A stretch of DNA of 64,000 bases from NCBI GenBank assembly GCA_022376925.1, contig JAIOJX010000030.1, forward strand, positions 174,091,298-174,155,297, in the 5' to 3' direction. The stretch comes from Tragulus kanchil. Its lineage: Eukaryota; Chordata; Mammalia; Artiodactyla; Tragulidae. Shown piece after piece: positions 11,451 to 23,390 of this stretch (position 1 is the stretch's first letter; the number at the start of each line of letters is the position of its first letter). The notes below the pieces were generated by a model that saw only the letters and a program-made list of their open reading frames with translations, was not told the origin of the DNA and made no database searches. Both the position numbers and the translations under genes were made by a program.

Positions 11451-13580
11451 AGAAAATTAAGCATGCAGTGAAGACTGACCTTTGTCGTTATTTCTGGTTA
11501 TGCAGGATGCTGAGGCACAGGAGAATGTCATGAACTACCTTGAATGTCAGGCAGGCAGATCGCATCTATACCTGCATCTGCACTGTTCCCCAGTTAAGGA
11601 ATATGGGCAGTGGTATACAGAATATATGATCTAGACCATAAGGTAAATCTCTCTTGCTCTATGAAATCTTCCCTCACAGCCTTGTGGATCCATGAAAAAA
11701 TGCCCTAAGCCTTCCTCCTCTACTTCCTAGTGGCACTGGTACCCACACTTTGAACCAGGCAAGCTCTCAACTCAGTGCTTCTCTGGTTTATCACCACTTC
11801 TGTCAACTTTAAAAAGCACCACAGATGTTATCTCTATCTTTGAATTTAGAACCTGCTATGCTCTGGTTTAGAGGTGAGGTGACATACTTCCTCTCCAAAG
11901 GCTTACATTCTTAAAGCTTATGTCTCTGTTTTTAATTGGAAGACAAATTTGCTCCATGTTCTCTGAAAAATTCCGGATGCTTTTATTATATATGACCGTC
12001 TTGGTCTTCATCTTGGGTTCACTCATTTTCACAGTCAAAGGCAGCAGATGGGTGATCCTAGCACTGGAGTCTTCATTTCCTTTACCAAATCCCATAGCCT
12101 ATGTTCTGCTTTTTCTGGTGTGGACTGGAGCTCATGGGATCGTTGCCTAGAAATATAGAGGGACCTCTAAAAGTATTTGAAACATAATAAGAAAATTCCA
12201 CTGTTTGATTTGAGAGAAGATTGCCCAGCAGGCAATATGAAAGGATGAGGGGAATATTGAAAAAAGACAGGCAATAAGTTAGGGGAGAAATATCAAAATG
12301 CAAAATAAAATGATGCAGGATAGTATTATTTCTGCTTTGACTTAGATTCATATGACAACTCTCAAAAAGAATACTAAGGGTAAACAATGGGAGTAGTTGA
12401 AAAACTTCAAATGGTTTCTATTTCTTCGTGGAATGGTTGCAACAGGAAAATTACTTTTGATTATATAGCTTTGTCAGAAACTACTTTCTTATTTGGGGGT
12501 TGATACTTGGGTAGCAGGAAGATTTATGAAACTGGCACAAAAAATGAAGATGTTTAGATATAATCTCCTCCAACAACAGAGAATTCTGTCAGACACAGTA
12601 CCTGACTACATAGTGAGCTCTATACTGGAATTTGGGGCTGGGAGGTCTTTAGAAGGGACAAAGTATTAAGATAACAGGTCAAAGTAAAATTGAATTACTG
12701 TGCTATGAGGGAAACAAGTCTTCCTCTTACCCATCATATTTCTTGACTCTGAAATAGTTTAAAAACAGAAGTGATTTCTTTTGATACTGTAAGTTTATTT
12801 TAAAAGCTACATCCAAATATGAAATAGTTTAAAAACAGAAGTGATTTCTTTTGATTCCGTAAGTTTATTTCAAAGGCTACATCCAAATATATAAGGCCCA
12901 ACTCATGAATACTAAGTATCAGAAAACAGTTTAAATACTATTGTGACCTTACTTTCTTCATAATGGGGATTGAAGAGTGTAATTTAGAATACTTCCTACA
13001 ATTTCACTTAACCTTTGAGTCCTGCTACATGTCCAGGTCTGATCATTCTCTGCTAAGCTGGATGCCCATAAAAGATCCACTTCTTATGCCCTGTAAGGCC
13101 TGGTTCTCAGCTTGGATTAGAACAGGAACTATACCACTGACTCTGAGTCACAATAGTCTCCGGCTCACCCTGCAATGTTGGTATTTGTGCGCCTTCATAA
13201 TTACATCAACCAATTCCTTACAATAAATTTTCTGTAGATGCACATCCTATTGGCTCTGTTTCTCTGAAGAATCCTAATTATCCCCTCCTTCGGATAATAA
13301 TAAAACATGTTATCTAAGCATGAGGCACAGTTCCTAACACCTTGACTTGGAACTGTCTGAGACAAGAACTTGAATAATTTTTTGGTAAAAGAACTTATTA
13401 ATTCTTTATGTTAAGATAATTTTTTTTTTCAAAAAAGAGCAAATAAACAAAACTGTCAAAGCTCTATGTTCTATAAGAAAAGGAGTATCACACTGCTCTG
13501 TGATCATCTTTTGAGCATAAAACTAGCCCTTTGTGGGTTATTTAAAGGACAATGTAGACACCAGCAGATTGTATCCTCGT
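11451..13580. other. Unclassified sequence, no gene seen
   Basis: About 2.1 kb without recognised genes. The longest reading frames are under 105 codons and lack any family signature. The part around 13195-13275 (caattccttacaataaattt, tattggctctgtttctctga) resembles the end of an old mammalian repeat that I cannot name. Confidence 0.45.
12751..12890. repeat. 70-bp tandem repeat, two diverged units
   Basis: Units 12751-12820 and 12821-12890 start gaaatagtttaaaaacagaa and end ctacatccaaatat. They differ by several substitutions (gatactg/gattccg, ttttaaaag/tttcaaagg). This divergence sets it apart from the near-identical 1.1-kb duplications, so it is probably genuine. Confidence 0.9.
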
Positions 13581-15870
13581 TAGTAAGGGTGACTATACAA
13601 TTTTGTTGTTGTTGCTTGCCTCATATTTACAAAGGAAGCTTCGAAACAACCTAGATGAGACAGAATGTGTTGCATGGGTGTATATGGGGGTGGTTGGTTC
13701 TACACATATCATCTGCACGTATTTGCACAGTCTCTTCTGTGCTTTTCCATGAACGTTATTTCTCAATCCAAGCCTTAAATATGTATGTTAATGAATACCT
13801 TTCAATTCTCCAAAATCTGTGTTGAGGTCTCATAATCTCAAATTGCTCCCCCACCAGAGTTTTATAAAATAGTGTTTCTTTATTTCCAGAACAAGAATCT
13901 TAAAATCTGTGTCCTACTATACCTCCTCACAAAGATGCACAATCAGAAGCAAGAGGGGATCCCCCAAAGAAGAAGAAAGACAGGTGTAGGTTTCTCTGCT
14001 CTAAATCTAAAGCCTGTGACAACTTCATCCACCTTGTCTCTAGTTGCCAGTCTGAGGACTGTAACAAAGTGACCCAGAGGCACTGTCTCCTCTCAGTAGG
14101 TTTCTGTGAATGAACAAGCAGAGTTCAGAAAGGACCAGGCTTTAAATGGTGACCATCGTAAGTTAGAAGCCACAAAGGACCTGAACATATTATCACACTC
14201 CTAAACATGCTTTATAGCTGGAAGCAAAAGGGTTCTGAGCAAACTCTCTTTCCTTCAATAGTCCTGGATCCTGGTTGACCCTTTGGTGCAGGCAGAAGGA
14301 GCATTATAATGACAGAGAGAGGCCTAGACTCCAGTCCCAACCCTCCTACAATCTTAAGCAAAAGAAAACACCAAAATAGTGATTTTTAAAAAGTTGTCAC
14401 ATATTCTTTTCTTTAAATGAAACCTGACACCAAAAGACAGAATATAAAACAGATGAAAGTGGTACTCATGGAAGGATGGTCCATGGGCTTTAGGACAGGT
14501 CCACCAAATAATTAATACATAGTTTGTAAACCTATGGTCTTGATTTAGAGAGGTCCCTGATCTAGCTGCAAAGTCTTTGCATATAATATTGATTCCAGGG
14601 CTGTCTTCCAGATTATCGGACTCAGAGCCTCAGAAAAACCACACTTTCCAGAAGCCCCTGGGTAGCCCCTTAAAGTGTCCAGCTGGCTGATATGAATCAG
14701 CATTTGAAACTACTACAGTAGAATCTAGTAAGGGTGACTATACAATTTTGTTGTTGTTGCTTGCCTCATATTTACAAAGGAAGCTTCGAAACAACCTAGA
14801 TGAGACAGAATGTGTTGCATGGGTGTATATGGGGGTGGTTGGTTCTACACATATCATCTGCACGTATTTGCACAGTCTCTTCTGTGCTTTTCCATGAACG
14901 TTATTTCTCAATCCAAGCCTTAAATATGTATGTTAATGAATACCTTTCAATTCTCCAAAATCTGTGTTGAGGTCTCATAATCTCAAATTGCTCCCCCACC
15001 AGAGTTTTATAAAATAGTGTTTCTTTATTTCCAGAACAAGAATCTTAAAATCTGTGTCCTACTATACCTCCTCACAAAGATGCACAATCAGAAGCAAGAG
15101 GGGATCCCCCAAAGAAGAAGAAAGACAGGTGTAGGTTTCTCTGCTCTAAATCTAAAGCCTGTGACAACTTCATCCACCTTGTCTCTAGTTGCCAGTCTGA
15201 GGACTGTAACAAAGTGACCCAGAGGCACTGTCTCCTCTCAGTAGGTTTCTGTGAATGAACAAGCAGAGTTCAGAAAGGACCAGGCTTTAAATGGTGACCA
15301 TCGTAAGTTAGAAGCCACAAAGGACCTGAACATATTATCACACTCCTAAACATGCTTTATAGCTGGAAGCAAAAGGGTTCTGAGCAAACTCTCTTTCCTT
15401 CAATAGTCCTGGATCCTGGTTGACCCTTTGGTGCAGGCAGAAGGAGCATTATAATGACAGAGAGAGGCCTAGACTCCAGTCCCAACCCTCCTACAATCTT
15501 AAGCAAAAGAAAACACCAAAATAGTGATTTTTAAAAAGTTGTCACATATTCTTTTCTTTAAATGAAACCTGACACCAAAAGACAGAATATAAAACAGATG
15601 AAAGTGGTACTCATGGAAGGATGGTCCATGGGCTTTAGGACAGGTCCACCAAATAATTAATACATAGTTTGTAAACCTATGGTCTTGATTTAGAGAGGTC
15701 CCTGATCTAGCTGCAAAGTCTTTGCATATAATATTGATTCCAGGGCTGTCTTCCAGATTATCGGACTCAGAGCCTCAGAAAAACCACACTTTCCAGAAGC
15801 CCCTGGGTAGCCCCTTAAAGTGTCCAGCTGGCTGATATGAATCAGCATTTGAAACTACTACAGTAGAATC
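13581..15870. repeat. Direct duplication D4 (A 13581-14725, B 14726-15870)
   Basis: Two 1145-bp copies exactly head to tail with no filler and no difference that I found. The content is unclassified single-copy-like sequence. A 66-codon frame inside it (13872 and 15017) has no recognisable family. Confidence 0.95.
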
Positions 15871-16527
15871 TGTCTAATATTCCTTCACGTCCTCAAAACA
15901 ACCAGCACCACTGAATAAATAACATATGCTTCCCTCTCCATAGTACCAAAGTATTTTTATTAGCTTGAAGTTGCCATATTGAAAACAGATGGCTTGTAAA
16001 TTGTGCAACATTCCACCTGGGTTGAACATGCTTTTGTGATAACAGGCAGATAATAGATTATTTACAAAGATTTTCCATCCCTAACCTCCTTGCCAAAGTT
16101 TCTCATTTTTACCATCGGAAACTCCTTGCTGATTCTTTTAAATGATGTTTTCTCTTCTAAAAGACTGAAAAGGGCCATAAAAATGCATCCCACAGATAAA
16201 TACAGGAGATGTACCTATGGAGTCCAAATCCAGGGATGGTTTCCAGGGTACTGAGAATTCACCCAGAGAAACACTGAAACTGGAAAATTGCACAGTGCCA
16301 ACAGTCACAAGGAAGTAATACATGTAAAGAAAGTGGTATGAGTCCTTGTATATTAGAAGCATTCAATGAAGCGTTCAATGCATAGCTACTATGAGTTTTA
16401 CAAGAACTGATTGTCATTATCAATAGAAATAGACTAAGACACTTTAAGGTTGTCTAGGTCTGGCAACTTGTCTGAACAAGGAGGATTTGTGTGTGTAATA
16501 AGTGTCTCATAAAATTGTCACTCAAAA
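15871..16527. other. Unclassified sequence, no gene seen
   Basis: No repeat or coding signature recognised. Repeated at 17053-17707 in D5 copy B. Confidence 0.45.
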
Positions 16528-16544
16528 TATGCTTCAGCTGGGTT

Positions 16545-16746
16545 TGTGCTCAGTCTCTCAGTCACGTCCACCTCTCTGTGAGCCCTCCAGGCTCCTCTGT
16601 CCATGGGATTTCCCAGGCAAGAATACTGGAGTGGATTGCTATTTCCAGCTCCAGGAGATCTTCCTGACCCAGGCATCATACCCACATTCTCTTGCATCTC
16701 CTGCACTGGCAGGCAGGTTCTTTACCACTGAGCCACTGGGAAGCCC
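16545..16746 (-). mobile_element. Bov-tA SINE (second copy 17725-17926)
   Basis: On the minus strand the tRNA-Glu head (gggcttcccagtggctcagt) is followed by gcctgccagtgcaggagat, ggtatgatgcctgggtcagg, the Bov-A part (ccagtattcttgcctgggaa) and gactgagagactgagca. Target-site duplication atgcttcagct / atgcttgagct at 16529-16539 and 16747-16757. Confidence 0.88.
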
Positions 16747-18085
16747 ATGCTTGAGCTACCTCTGATAAAAAGAGAGAGACATGTAGAGGGACTCTACAGC
16801 GTTTTTAAAAAAAAAAAAGTGGTGACTCATAGGTCCTTTTGGGGGGTTTTTTTTAAACCTATGGTCTTGATTTAGAGAGGTCCCTGATCTAGCTGCAAAG
16901 TCTTTGCATATAATATTGATTCCAGGGCTGTCTTCCAGATTATCGGACTCAGAGCCTCAGAAAAACCACACTTTCCAGAAGCCCCTGGGTAGCCCCTTAA
17001 AGTGTCCAGCTGGCTGATATGAATCAGCATTTGAAACTACTACAGTAGAATCTGTCTAATATTCCTTCACGTCCTCAAAACAACCAGCACCACTGAATAA
17101 ATAACATATGCTTCCCTCTCCATAGTACCAAAGTATTTTTATTAGCTTGAAGTTGCCATATTGAAAACAGATGGCTTGTAAATTGTGCAACATTCCACCT
17201 GGGTTGAACATGCTTTTGTGATAACAGGCAGATAATAGATTATTTACAAAGATTTTCCATCCCTAACCTCCTTGCCAAAGTTTCTCATTTTTACCATCGG
17301 AAACTCCTTGCTGATTCTTTTAAATGATGTTTTCTTCTAAAAGACTGAAAAGGGCCATAAAAATGCATCCCACAGATAAATACAGGAGATGTACCTATGG
17401 AGTCCAAATCCAGGGATGGTTTCCAGGGTACTGAGAATTCACCCAGAGAAACACTGAAACTGGAAAATTGCACAGTGCCAACAGTCACAAGGAAGTAATA
17501 CATGTAAAGAAAGTGGTATGAGTCCTTGTATATTAGAAGCATTCAATGAAGCTTTCAATGCATAGCTACTATGAGTTTTACAAAAACTGATTGTCATTAT
17601 CAATAGAAATAGACTAAGACACTTTAAGGTTGTCTAGGTCTGGCAACTTGTCTGAACAAGGAGGATTTGTGTGTGTAATAAGTGTCTCATAAAATTGTCA
17701 CTCAAAATATGCTTCAGCTGGGTTTGTGCTCAGTCTCTCAGTCACGTCCACCTCTCTGTGAGCCCTCCAGGCTCCTCTGTCCATGGGATTTCCCAGGCAA
17801 GAATACTGGAGTGGATTGCTATTTCCAGCTCCAGGAGATCTTCCTGACCCAGGCATCATACCCACATTCTCTTGCATCTCCTGCACTGGCAGGCAGGTTC
17901 TTTACCACTGAGCCACTGGGAAGCCCATGCTTGAGCTACCTCTGATAAAAAGAGAGAGACATGTAGAGGGACTCTACAGCGTTAATTCTTTATTTTCAGC
18001 ATGCATCAGGATCATCTGGTGAGCTTGTTAAAACACAGACTGTTTGGTTCTGTCTACGATTTCTGCTTTCCTAAGTCCTAGAAAG

Positions 18086-18216
18086 CTTTGAGAAGGAAAT
18101 AGCAACCCACTCCAGTATTCTTACCTGGAGAATCCCTATGGACCGAGGAGTGTGGCAGGCTAAGGTCCATAGGATCGCAAACAGTTGGACACGATTGAAG
18201 CGACTGAACACAGCAC
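18086..18216 (+). mobile_element. Bov-A type SINE fragment
   Basis: gagaaggaaatagcaaccca, ccagtattcttacctggaga, tggcaggctaaggtccatag and gaagcgactgaacacagcac follow the Bov-A consensus. Perfect 13-bp target-site duplication aagtcctagaaag at 18073-18085 and 18217-18229. Confidence 0.92.
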
Positions 18217-18459
18217 AAGTCCTAGAAAGAGCCTGAGAATCTGCATTTCTAACAAGTTCCCCTGTGATGCTGATATTGCTGGTCCAGAAGTTGCATTCTG
18301 AGAAGCATTGCACTGTTGTAGGATGACATTTCATGATGCTTAGAGGAGGGTCCTTGGTAGCCAAGGCCAAAGGTTACAATTGCAGAGAAATGGTCCTTAA
18401 GATTTTCAGTTAGGCAAAACAGCCCCATTCCGAGCTGAAACTGATTTCATCAAAAACCC

Positions 18460-18660
18460 TATACCATCTTATGTAAAAGAGATAATTATTGTCAATGTGC
18501 AGTGGGACTAAGGGATCGTACATAGGGGCAATGTGACAGCCTAGAGGGGTGGGATGGGGAGGGGAATGGGATATACATATGACTAATCTGGAGTTATACA
18601 TATCTGTAAACAACAAAACTCTGTAAAATCAAAAAAGCAACAAAAAAGAAAAGAAGAAGA
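18460..18660 (+). mobile_element. L1-like 3' end with poly-A tail
   Basis: attattgtcaatgtgcagtg, gaggggtgggatggggaggg, caacaaaactctgtaaaatc, then an A-rich tail. Same source family as 9784-9988. Confidence 0.65.
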
Positions 18661-18727
18661 AGAAAAAAAACAACATACTGAAATGCCCCAAGTCTTTATT
18701 AGGAAATGTGGTGTAATGACCAGACTA

Positions 18728-19400
18728 TTTTCTGTTACGACTCACACGTGTTCAGGCAGTAAGGTCATTTATTGTCTTAAGTAATTGGGAAATCCACGAC
18801 ACAAGTGGACTCAAGCCATAGATGTATGTTTGCCATACTGGAAACACCCACCCACATTTTAGACCAATCACTGAGCAGAGTGAGCAGGCACCGGATTGGC
18901 CAGCCTTTGATCACCTGTTCATATAGTGGCTGCCGGAGGCCTGAACGCTTTGCGTGACGCTGCGGCTGAAGCGTCTGTGTAGGGCAGTCGGCCCCAAGAC
19001 AGGAAACTGAAAGTTCTACAAAAGACTTTGGGTTGAAATGGAGATTAAAGGCCTGGAACAGGGAGGAGAAGAGTATGAATGCTGAAGGCAAGGAACTGAG
19101 ACCAAAAAATGAGTGAACCCCAGTTCCAGTGATTTCAACACTGTAAGCTCCCTACGCCCCCAGCACCCTCGGGCGAAACTCTTCCCAGGAGACATTCTTT
19201 CAGTTTGTTTGCCGACGCTTTCCTTGTTCCTGTCATCCTGGAGCCCCCTGTTACCTGAAATTCTACATCCTAGGACTGTCCTCCCAGAACTGATTAACGC
19301 CTAAGCCTTCCTCACTACCCCACACTCAAAATATTATTGAAAGAATCAGTGTTGAAGAAGAAGGACTCAGCCAGCTGAAATTTGGGTAAGTCAAGTGAGC
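18728..19400 (-). mobile_element. Possible LTR-like, CpG-bearing segment (second copy 19851-20523)
   Basis: This stretch is more GC- and CpG-rich than its surroundings. On the minus strand it has ggccaatccgg and gtgattggtct (CCAAT-box-like) about 80-130 bp upstream of gacaataaatgacc, a possible polyadenylation signal. That order would suit a U3-R stretch of an LTR. No paired LTR, primer-binding site or coding region was seen. An old promoter or another repeat is equally possible. Confidence 0.3.
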
Positions 19401-20936
19401 TTTCCGAGCTCGTTTTTTTTTTTTTTTTTTTTTCTACCTTTAAAAAAGGGAATATATATTCCTAAGGGATTAAACATATATCTGGAAATTGACAGTAAAA
19501 AAAGAAATGTCAGGTGTTCTTAATCATGTATGAGATTTGTTGGGAGCCTGCCTGCATATCACGAGAGCTCTTAATACTGCCAGATAAAAAGCCAGGAATG
19601 CTGTCTATTTTAGTACTTCAGAACAGCTCACATATTATAATGGTCATTGATTTCTCCACTCAACCAGGGGTTCTCAGCCCTGGCACTATATACAAGTGAC
19701 ATGCAAGCCTTGTAACATTCTGCTACCTACCTCAACCCAGAGGTTTTGCTTAAAATCCTGAGGGTTGGAGAGCTAGGCCTGTGCGTGGTTTTAATTTCCA
19801 CAGGTGAATCTCAGACAACATACTGTGCCCAATTTTAAAATGTGGGTAAATTTCTGTTACGACTCACACGTGTTCAGGCAGTAAGGTCATTTATTGTCTT
19901 AAGTAATTGGGAAATCCACGACACAAGTGGACTCAAGCCATAGATGTATGTTTGCCATACTGGAAACACCCACCCACATTTTAGACCAATCACTGAGCAG
20001 AGTGAGCAGGCACCGGATTGGCCAGCCTTTGATCACCTGTTCATATAGTGGCTGCCGGAGGCCTGAACGCTTTGCGTGACGCTGCGGCTGAAGCGTCTGT
20101 GTAGGGCAGTCGGCCCCAAGACAGGAAACTGAAAGTTCTACAAAAGACTTTGGGTTGAAATGGAGATTAAAGGCCTGGAACAGGGAGGAGAAGAGTATGA
20201 ATGCTGAAGGCAAGGAACTGAGACCAAAAAATGAGTGAACCCCAGTTCCAGTGATTTCAACACTGTAAGCTCCCTACGCCCCCAGCACCCTCGGGCGAAA
20301 CTCTTCCCAGGAGACATTCTTTCAGTTTGTTTGCCGACGCTTTCCTTGTTCCTGTCATCCTGGAGCCCCCTGTTACCTGAAATTCTACATCCTAGGACTG
20401 TCCTCCCAGAACTGATTAACGCCTAAGCCTTCCTCACTACCCCACACTCAAAATATTATTGAAAGAATCAGTGTTGAAGAAGAAGGACTCAGCCAGCTGA
20501 AATTTGGGTAAGTCAAGTGAGCTTTCCGAGCTCGTTTTTTTTTTTTTTTTTTTTTTCTACCTTTAAAAAAGGGAATATATATTCCTAAGGGATTAAACAT
20601 ATATCTGGAAATTGACAGTAAAAAAAGAAATGTCAGGTGTTCTTAATCATGTATGAGATTTGTTGGGAGCCTGCCTGCATATCACGAGAGCTCTTAATAC
20701 TGCCAGATAAAAAGCCAGGAATGCTGTCTATTTTAGTACTTCAGAACAGCTCACATATTATAATGGTCATTGATTTCTCCACTCAACCAGGGGTTCTCAG
20801 CCCTGGCACTATATACAAGTGACATGCAAGCCTTGTAACATTCTGCTACCTACCTCAACCCAGAGGTTTTGCTTAAAATCCTGAGGGTTGGAGAGCTAGG
20901 CCTGTGCGTGGTTTTAATTTCCACAGGTGAATCTCA
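18728..20936. repeat. Direct duplication D6 (A 18728-19813, B 19851-20936)
   Basis: Offset 1123. The only clear difference is the T-run near 19412/20535. The filler 19814-19850 is a deletion-riddled echo of 18668-18727, the sequence just upstream of copy A. Confidence 0.95.
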
Positions 20937-21900
20937 TCTTCAACTGGGGCGGAGAGGCACAGACCATAGCACCTGGTACCAGAGCCTCATTGATATCTAT
21001 GATGCTTCTCTCTGCTGCTTAAAACTAGGCTTCTTACTTGATTTCAGGTGTGATTTTAAGCCCCAGGTGCAGCACATGAAATTCTCATTTCCCTTAAGTC
21101 AGCATCTTATCCTTCAAGAGTATGACAGGCCACTTTTGTACTAGTCTCTCGAGCAGAAATTCTCTTCCAAATGTGCCTTTCTTGCAGAGATCTGAACCAA
21201 AAAATAAAACAATTTAGTCCTGCAGCTAAATGGATGACACTCAATTTAGAGAGATGAAATTTTTGTCCACAAGCTTTGCCGTTACTAAAATGTACTCCTG
21301 TTTCTGAATACTTAGCAGATTAAGAGAAAGAGACACAGAGGCCACTTTAACTTAATGCTGAAAATTGGTCATCTGAGTTCTAACTACAGATGTGGTTTCA
21401 GTTTCTCAAGTATTCTTTGCAAAAGGTAACTGGGTTGGGGTAGGGGTAGACAGAGCATTCCTTGTTCTACGTCCGATTAAAATATTATTGACTGCCTCCT
21501 GTGTTCCAGGCAAACTATTTTTTGATTTATAGGAAACAGAAGGTAAACAAATATGGAAACAAAGACAAATACTCAAGGTTTATGCTCCTATTGAAACAAG
21601 GGCTGAATTTTTAGGATATTGTTTCTCAACTGTAGGGGTGGTCGGCCCCAAGACAGGAAAACAAAAGTGAAAACAGAACAACAGGAAAACAAAATTTTAC
21701 AGAAGCTTAATAACAGTCTTAACAGTAATGAATAACAGTTTCAATTATGCTATCACCATGTACCAAGTACTGCTTCAGTATTCGGAGTATGTGAGTCTAC
21801 TTATTTCTTACAGCTCAGAGAGTTAACTTGATCATGGTGGTATTGATGCTAACTGACAGCTGAGGTTTCCATTCTTAGTCTTTCTGTGGAATAATGGGCT
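20937..21900. other. Unclassified sequence, no gene seen
   Basis: No gene is recognised. At 21641-21659 the string tcggccccaagacaggaaa repeats one at 18988-19006 inside the LTR-like segment. Confidence 0.45.
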
Positions 21901-21904
21901 CCAT

Positions 21905-22389
21905 ACTGTACTCCTTTTTCTCTCTTTTAAAAATTATTTTTAAATTGATTCTTATTTTCTGTTTACAGAGTTTTGTTGTTTACTGCATACAGTCATAGGT
22001 ATAGACTAGATCCCTCCCACTTGAACCTCTCTCCCAGCTCCCTCCCCACTCCACCCCTCCAGGTTGTTGCATTGCCCCTGTGTCATTTCCCTCAGTCTTA
22101 CAGCTCGTTCACATTGGTTGTCTCTTTTACATATGGTAATGCAAGTTTCCATGTTACTCTTTCCGTACACCTCACCCACTCCTCCCTCCCTCTAGTGTCC
22201 ACAAGTCTGTTCTCTGTCTGATCCTCCCTTGATGCTCTGCATATACATTTATCTGTACCATCTTTCTAGATTCCATATATAAGTATTAGCATACTGTATT
22301 TATCCTTCTCTTTCTAACTTACTTCACTCTGTATAGTAGGTTCTAAGTTCATCCACTTCATTCTGGCTCAAATGCATTTCTTTTTACTT
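21905..22389 (-). mobile_element. L1 3' end, antisense
   Basis: Antisense L1 3'-UTR and ORF2-end text: ctccaggttgttgcattgcc, acatatggtaatgcaagttt, agattccatatataagtatt, gtataggaggttcta-like. The left end is T-rich, consistent with a minus-strand poly-A tail. Truncated where the old CHR SINE begins. Confidence 0.78.
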
Positions 22390-22851
22390 TATTTATATAT
22401 TTGCCATGCCGTGTCTTAGTTGTGGCACACGGGATCTTTTATCTTTGTTGCTCTTTTTATTTTTTAAAAAAATTTGGCCTCTTTTATCGGTTATTTGCTT
22501 ATTTATTTTTCATCCATCTGTATTCTTTGGCCTGTGTGGGCCTCCCATTGCAGTGGCCTCTCTTGTAGCAGAGCACTCTCTCTGGGTGCATGTGCTCCAC
22601 AGCGCTGGCTTGCAATTAGACACAGTGGTCCAGCCACTCTGCTGCATGTGGGATCTTCGTGGGCCAGGGATCAAACCGACACCCCTTGCACTGCAAGGTT
22701 GACTCTCTACCCACTGGACCACCAGCGAAGCCCCTTTGTTACTCCTTAATAGTGGCATGTAGGATCTAATTCCCCAACCAGAGATCAAACTCAGGCCCCC
22801 TGAAACTGGAGTGTGAATGCTTAGCCACTGGATGACTAGGGAGGTGCCTAC
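22390..22851 (-). mobile_element. Older CHR SINE split by a younger SINE
   Basis: The left part 22390-22442 (gccatgccgtgtcttagttg, cacacgggatctt) and the right part 22745-22851 (ggatctaattccccaaccag, agatcaaactcagg, ccactggatgactagggag) are the two ends of one minus-strand CHR SINE. The insertion between them spans 22454-22733. Confidence 0.75.
22454..22733 (-). mobile_element. CHR-like SINE, type I, nested
   Basis: Minus-strand head gggcttcgctggtggtccag with agagtcaacc, body with aattgcaagccagc (type I). Target-site duplication ctttgttgctc / ctttgttactc at 22443-22453 and 22734-22744, inside the older CHR. Confidence 0.87.
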
Positions 22852-23390
22852 TGTGCCCTTTTTAAAAACTGCTTTTTTAGGATATTGGAGTTCTGAGAGG
22901 TAGGGTTTGCATGAGCCATGAGCCATAGAGGAAAATCAGATCAATGGGCTTCAATATCATCAAGGCATGAGAGTTCTGATCTTACATAACAGTCCTGGAG
23001 TGAAAGCACACATGTTCTAACTCCCAGCCCAGGGCTGCCACCTCAGCTCCACAAGGGAATTCTAATATCAAATTCTCAGCATGTTAGGGCTGGGTTTGGC
23101 ACTGTCCATAGAGAGGGTACCTCCTTTCCAGAGAAGGATAGCCCAGTAAATGGATCCCAGAAAGTCTTCCCCACTAGGAATTTATGCTTTACCAAATTAG
23201 CGACTTTTAATTTGTAGACTATGCAGATTTCTGGGGGTCCTTACAGAGCAAAAAAGGGACAGGAAGCAGTGTGCTATAGGAATGCTTTATAATTCCACAT
23301 AAAGTTTTGCTTATGAAAGAAGACAGAAGCAGTTTGCACACAAGTCATCTCCTGTACTCCCAGCTTTCTTGAAACACAAACCCTTTGTTC
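22852..23390. other. Unclassified sequence, no gene seen
   Basis: No repeat or gene recognised. Confidence 0.45.

Larger units (their letters stand above)
15673..17983. repeat. Direct duplication D5 (A 15673-16803, B 16855-17983)
   Basis: Offset 1182. It overlaps D4 copy B, so 198 bp (14528-14725, 15673-15870, 16855-17052) occur three times. Differences include ttttctcttc/ttttcttc and gcgttc/gctttc. The 51-bp filler 16804-16854 has long A, G and T runs and looks like garbled consensus. Confidence 0.95.

Noticed and set aside
13581..15870. Natural tandem gene or satellite array
   Set aside because: Only two units, no shared breakpoint motif with the other pairs, and the same size class recurs with unrelated sequence.
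21641..21659. Retroviral primer-binding site
   Set aside because: The shared 19-bp string is not next to an LTR end and I cannot match it to a tRNA 3' end.
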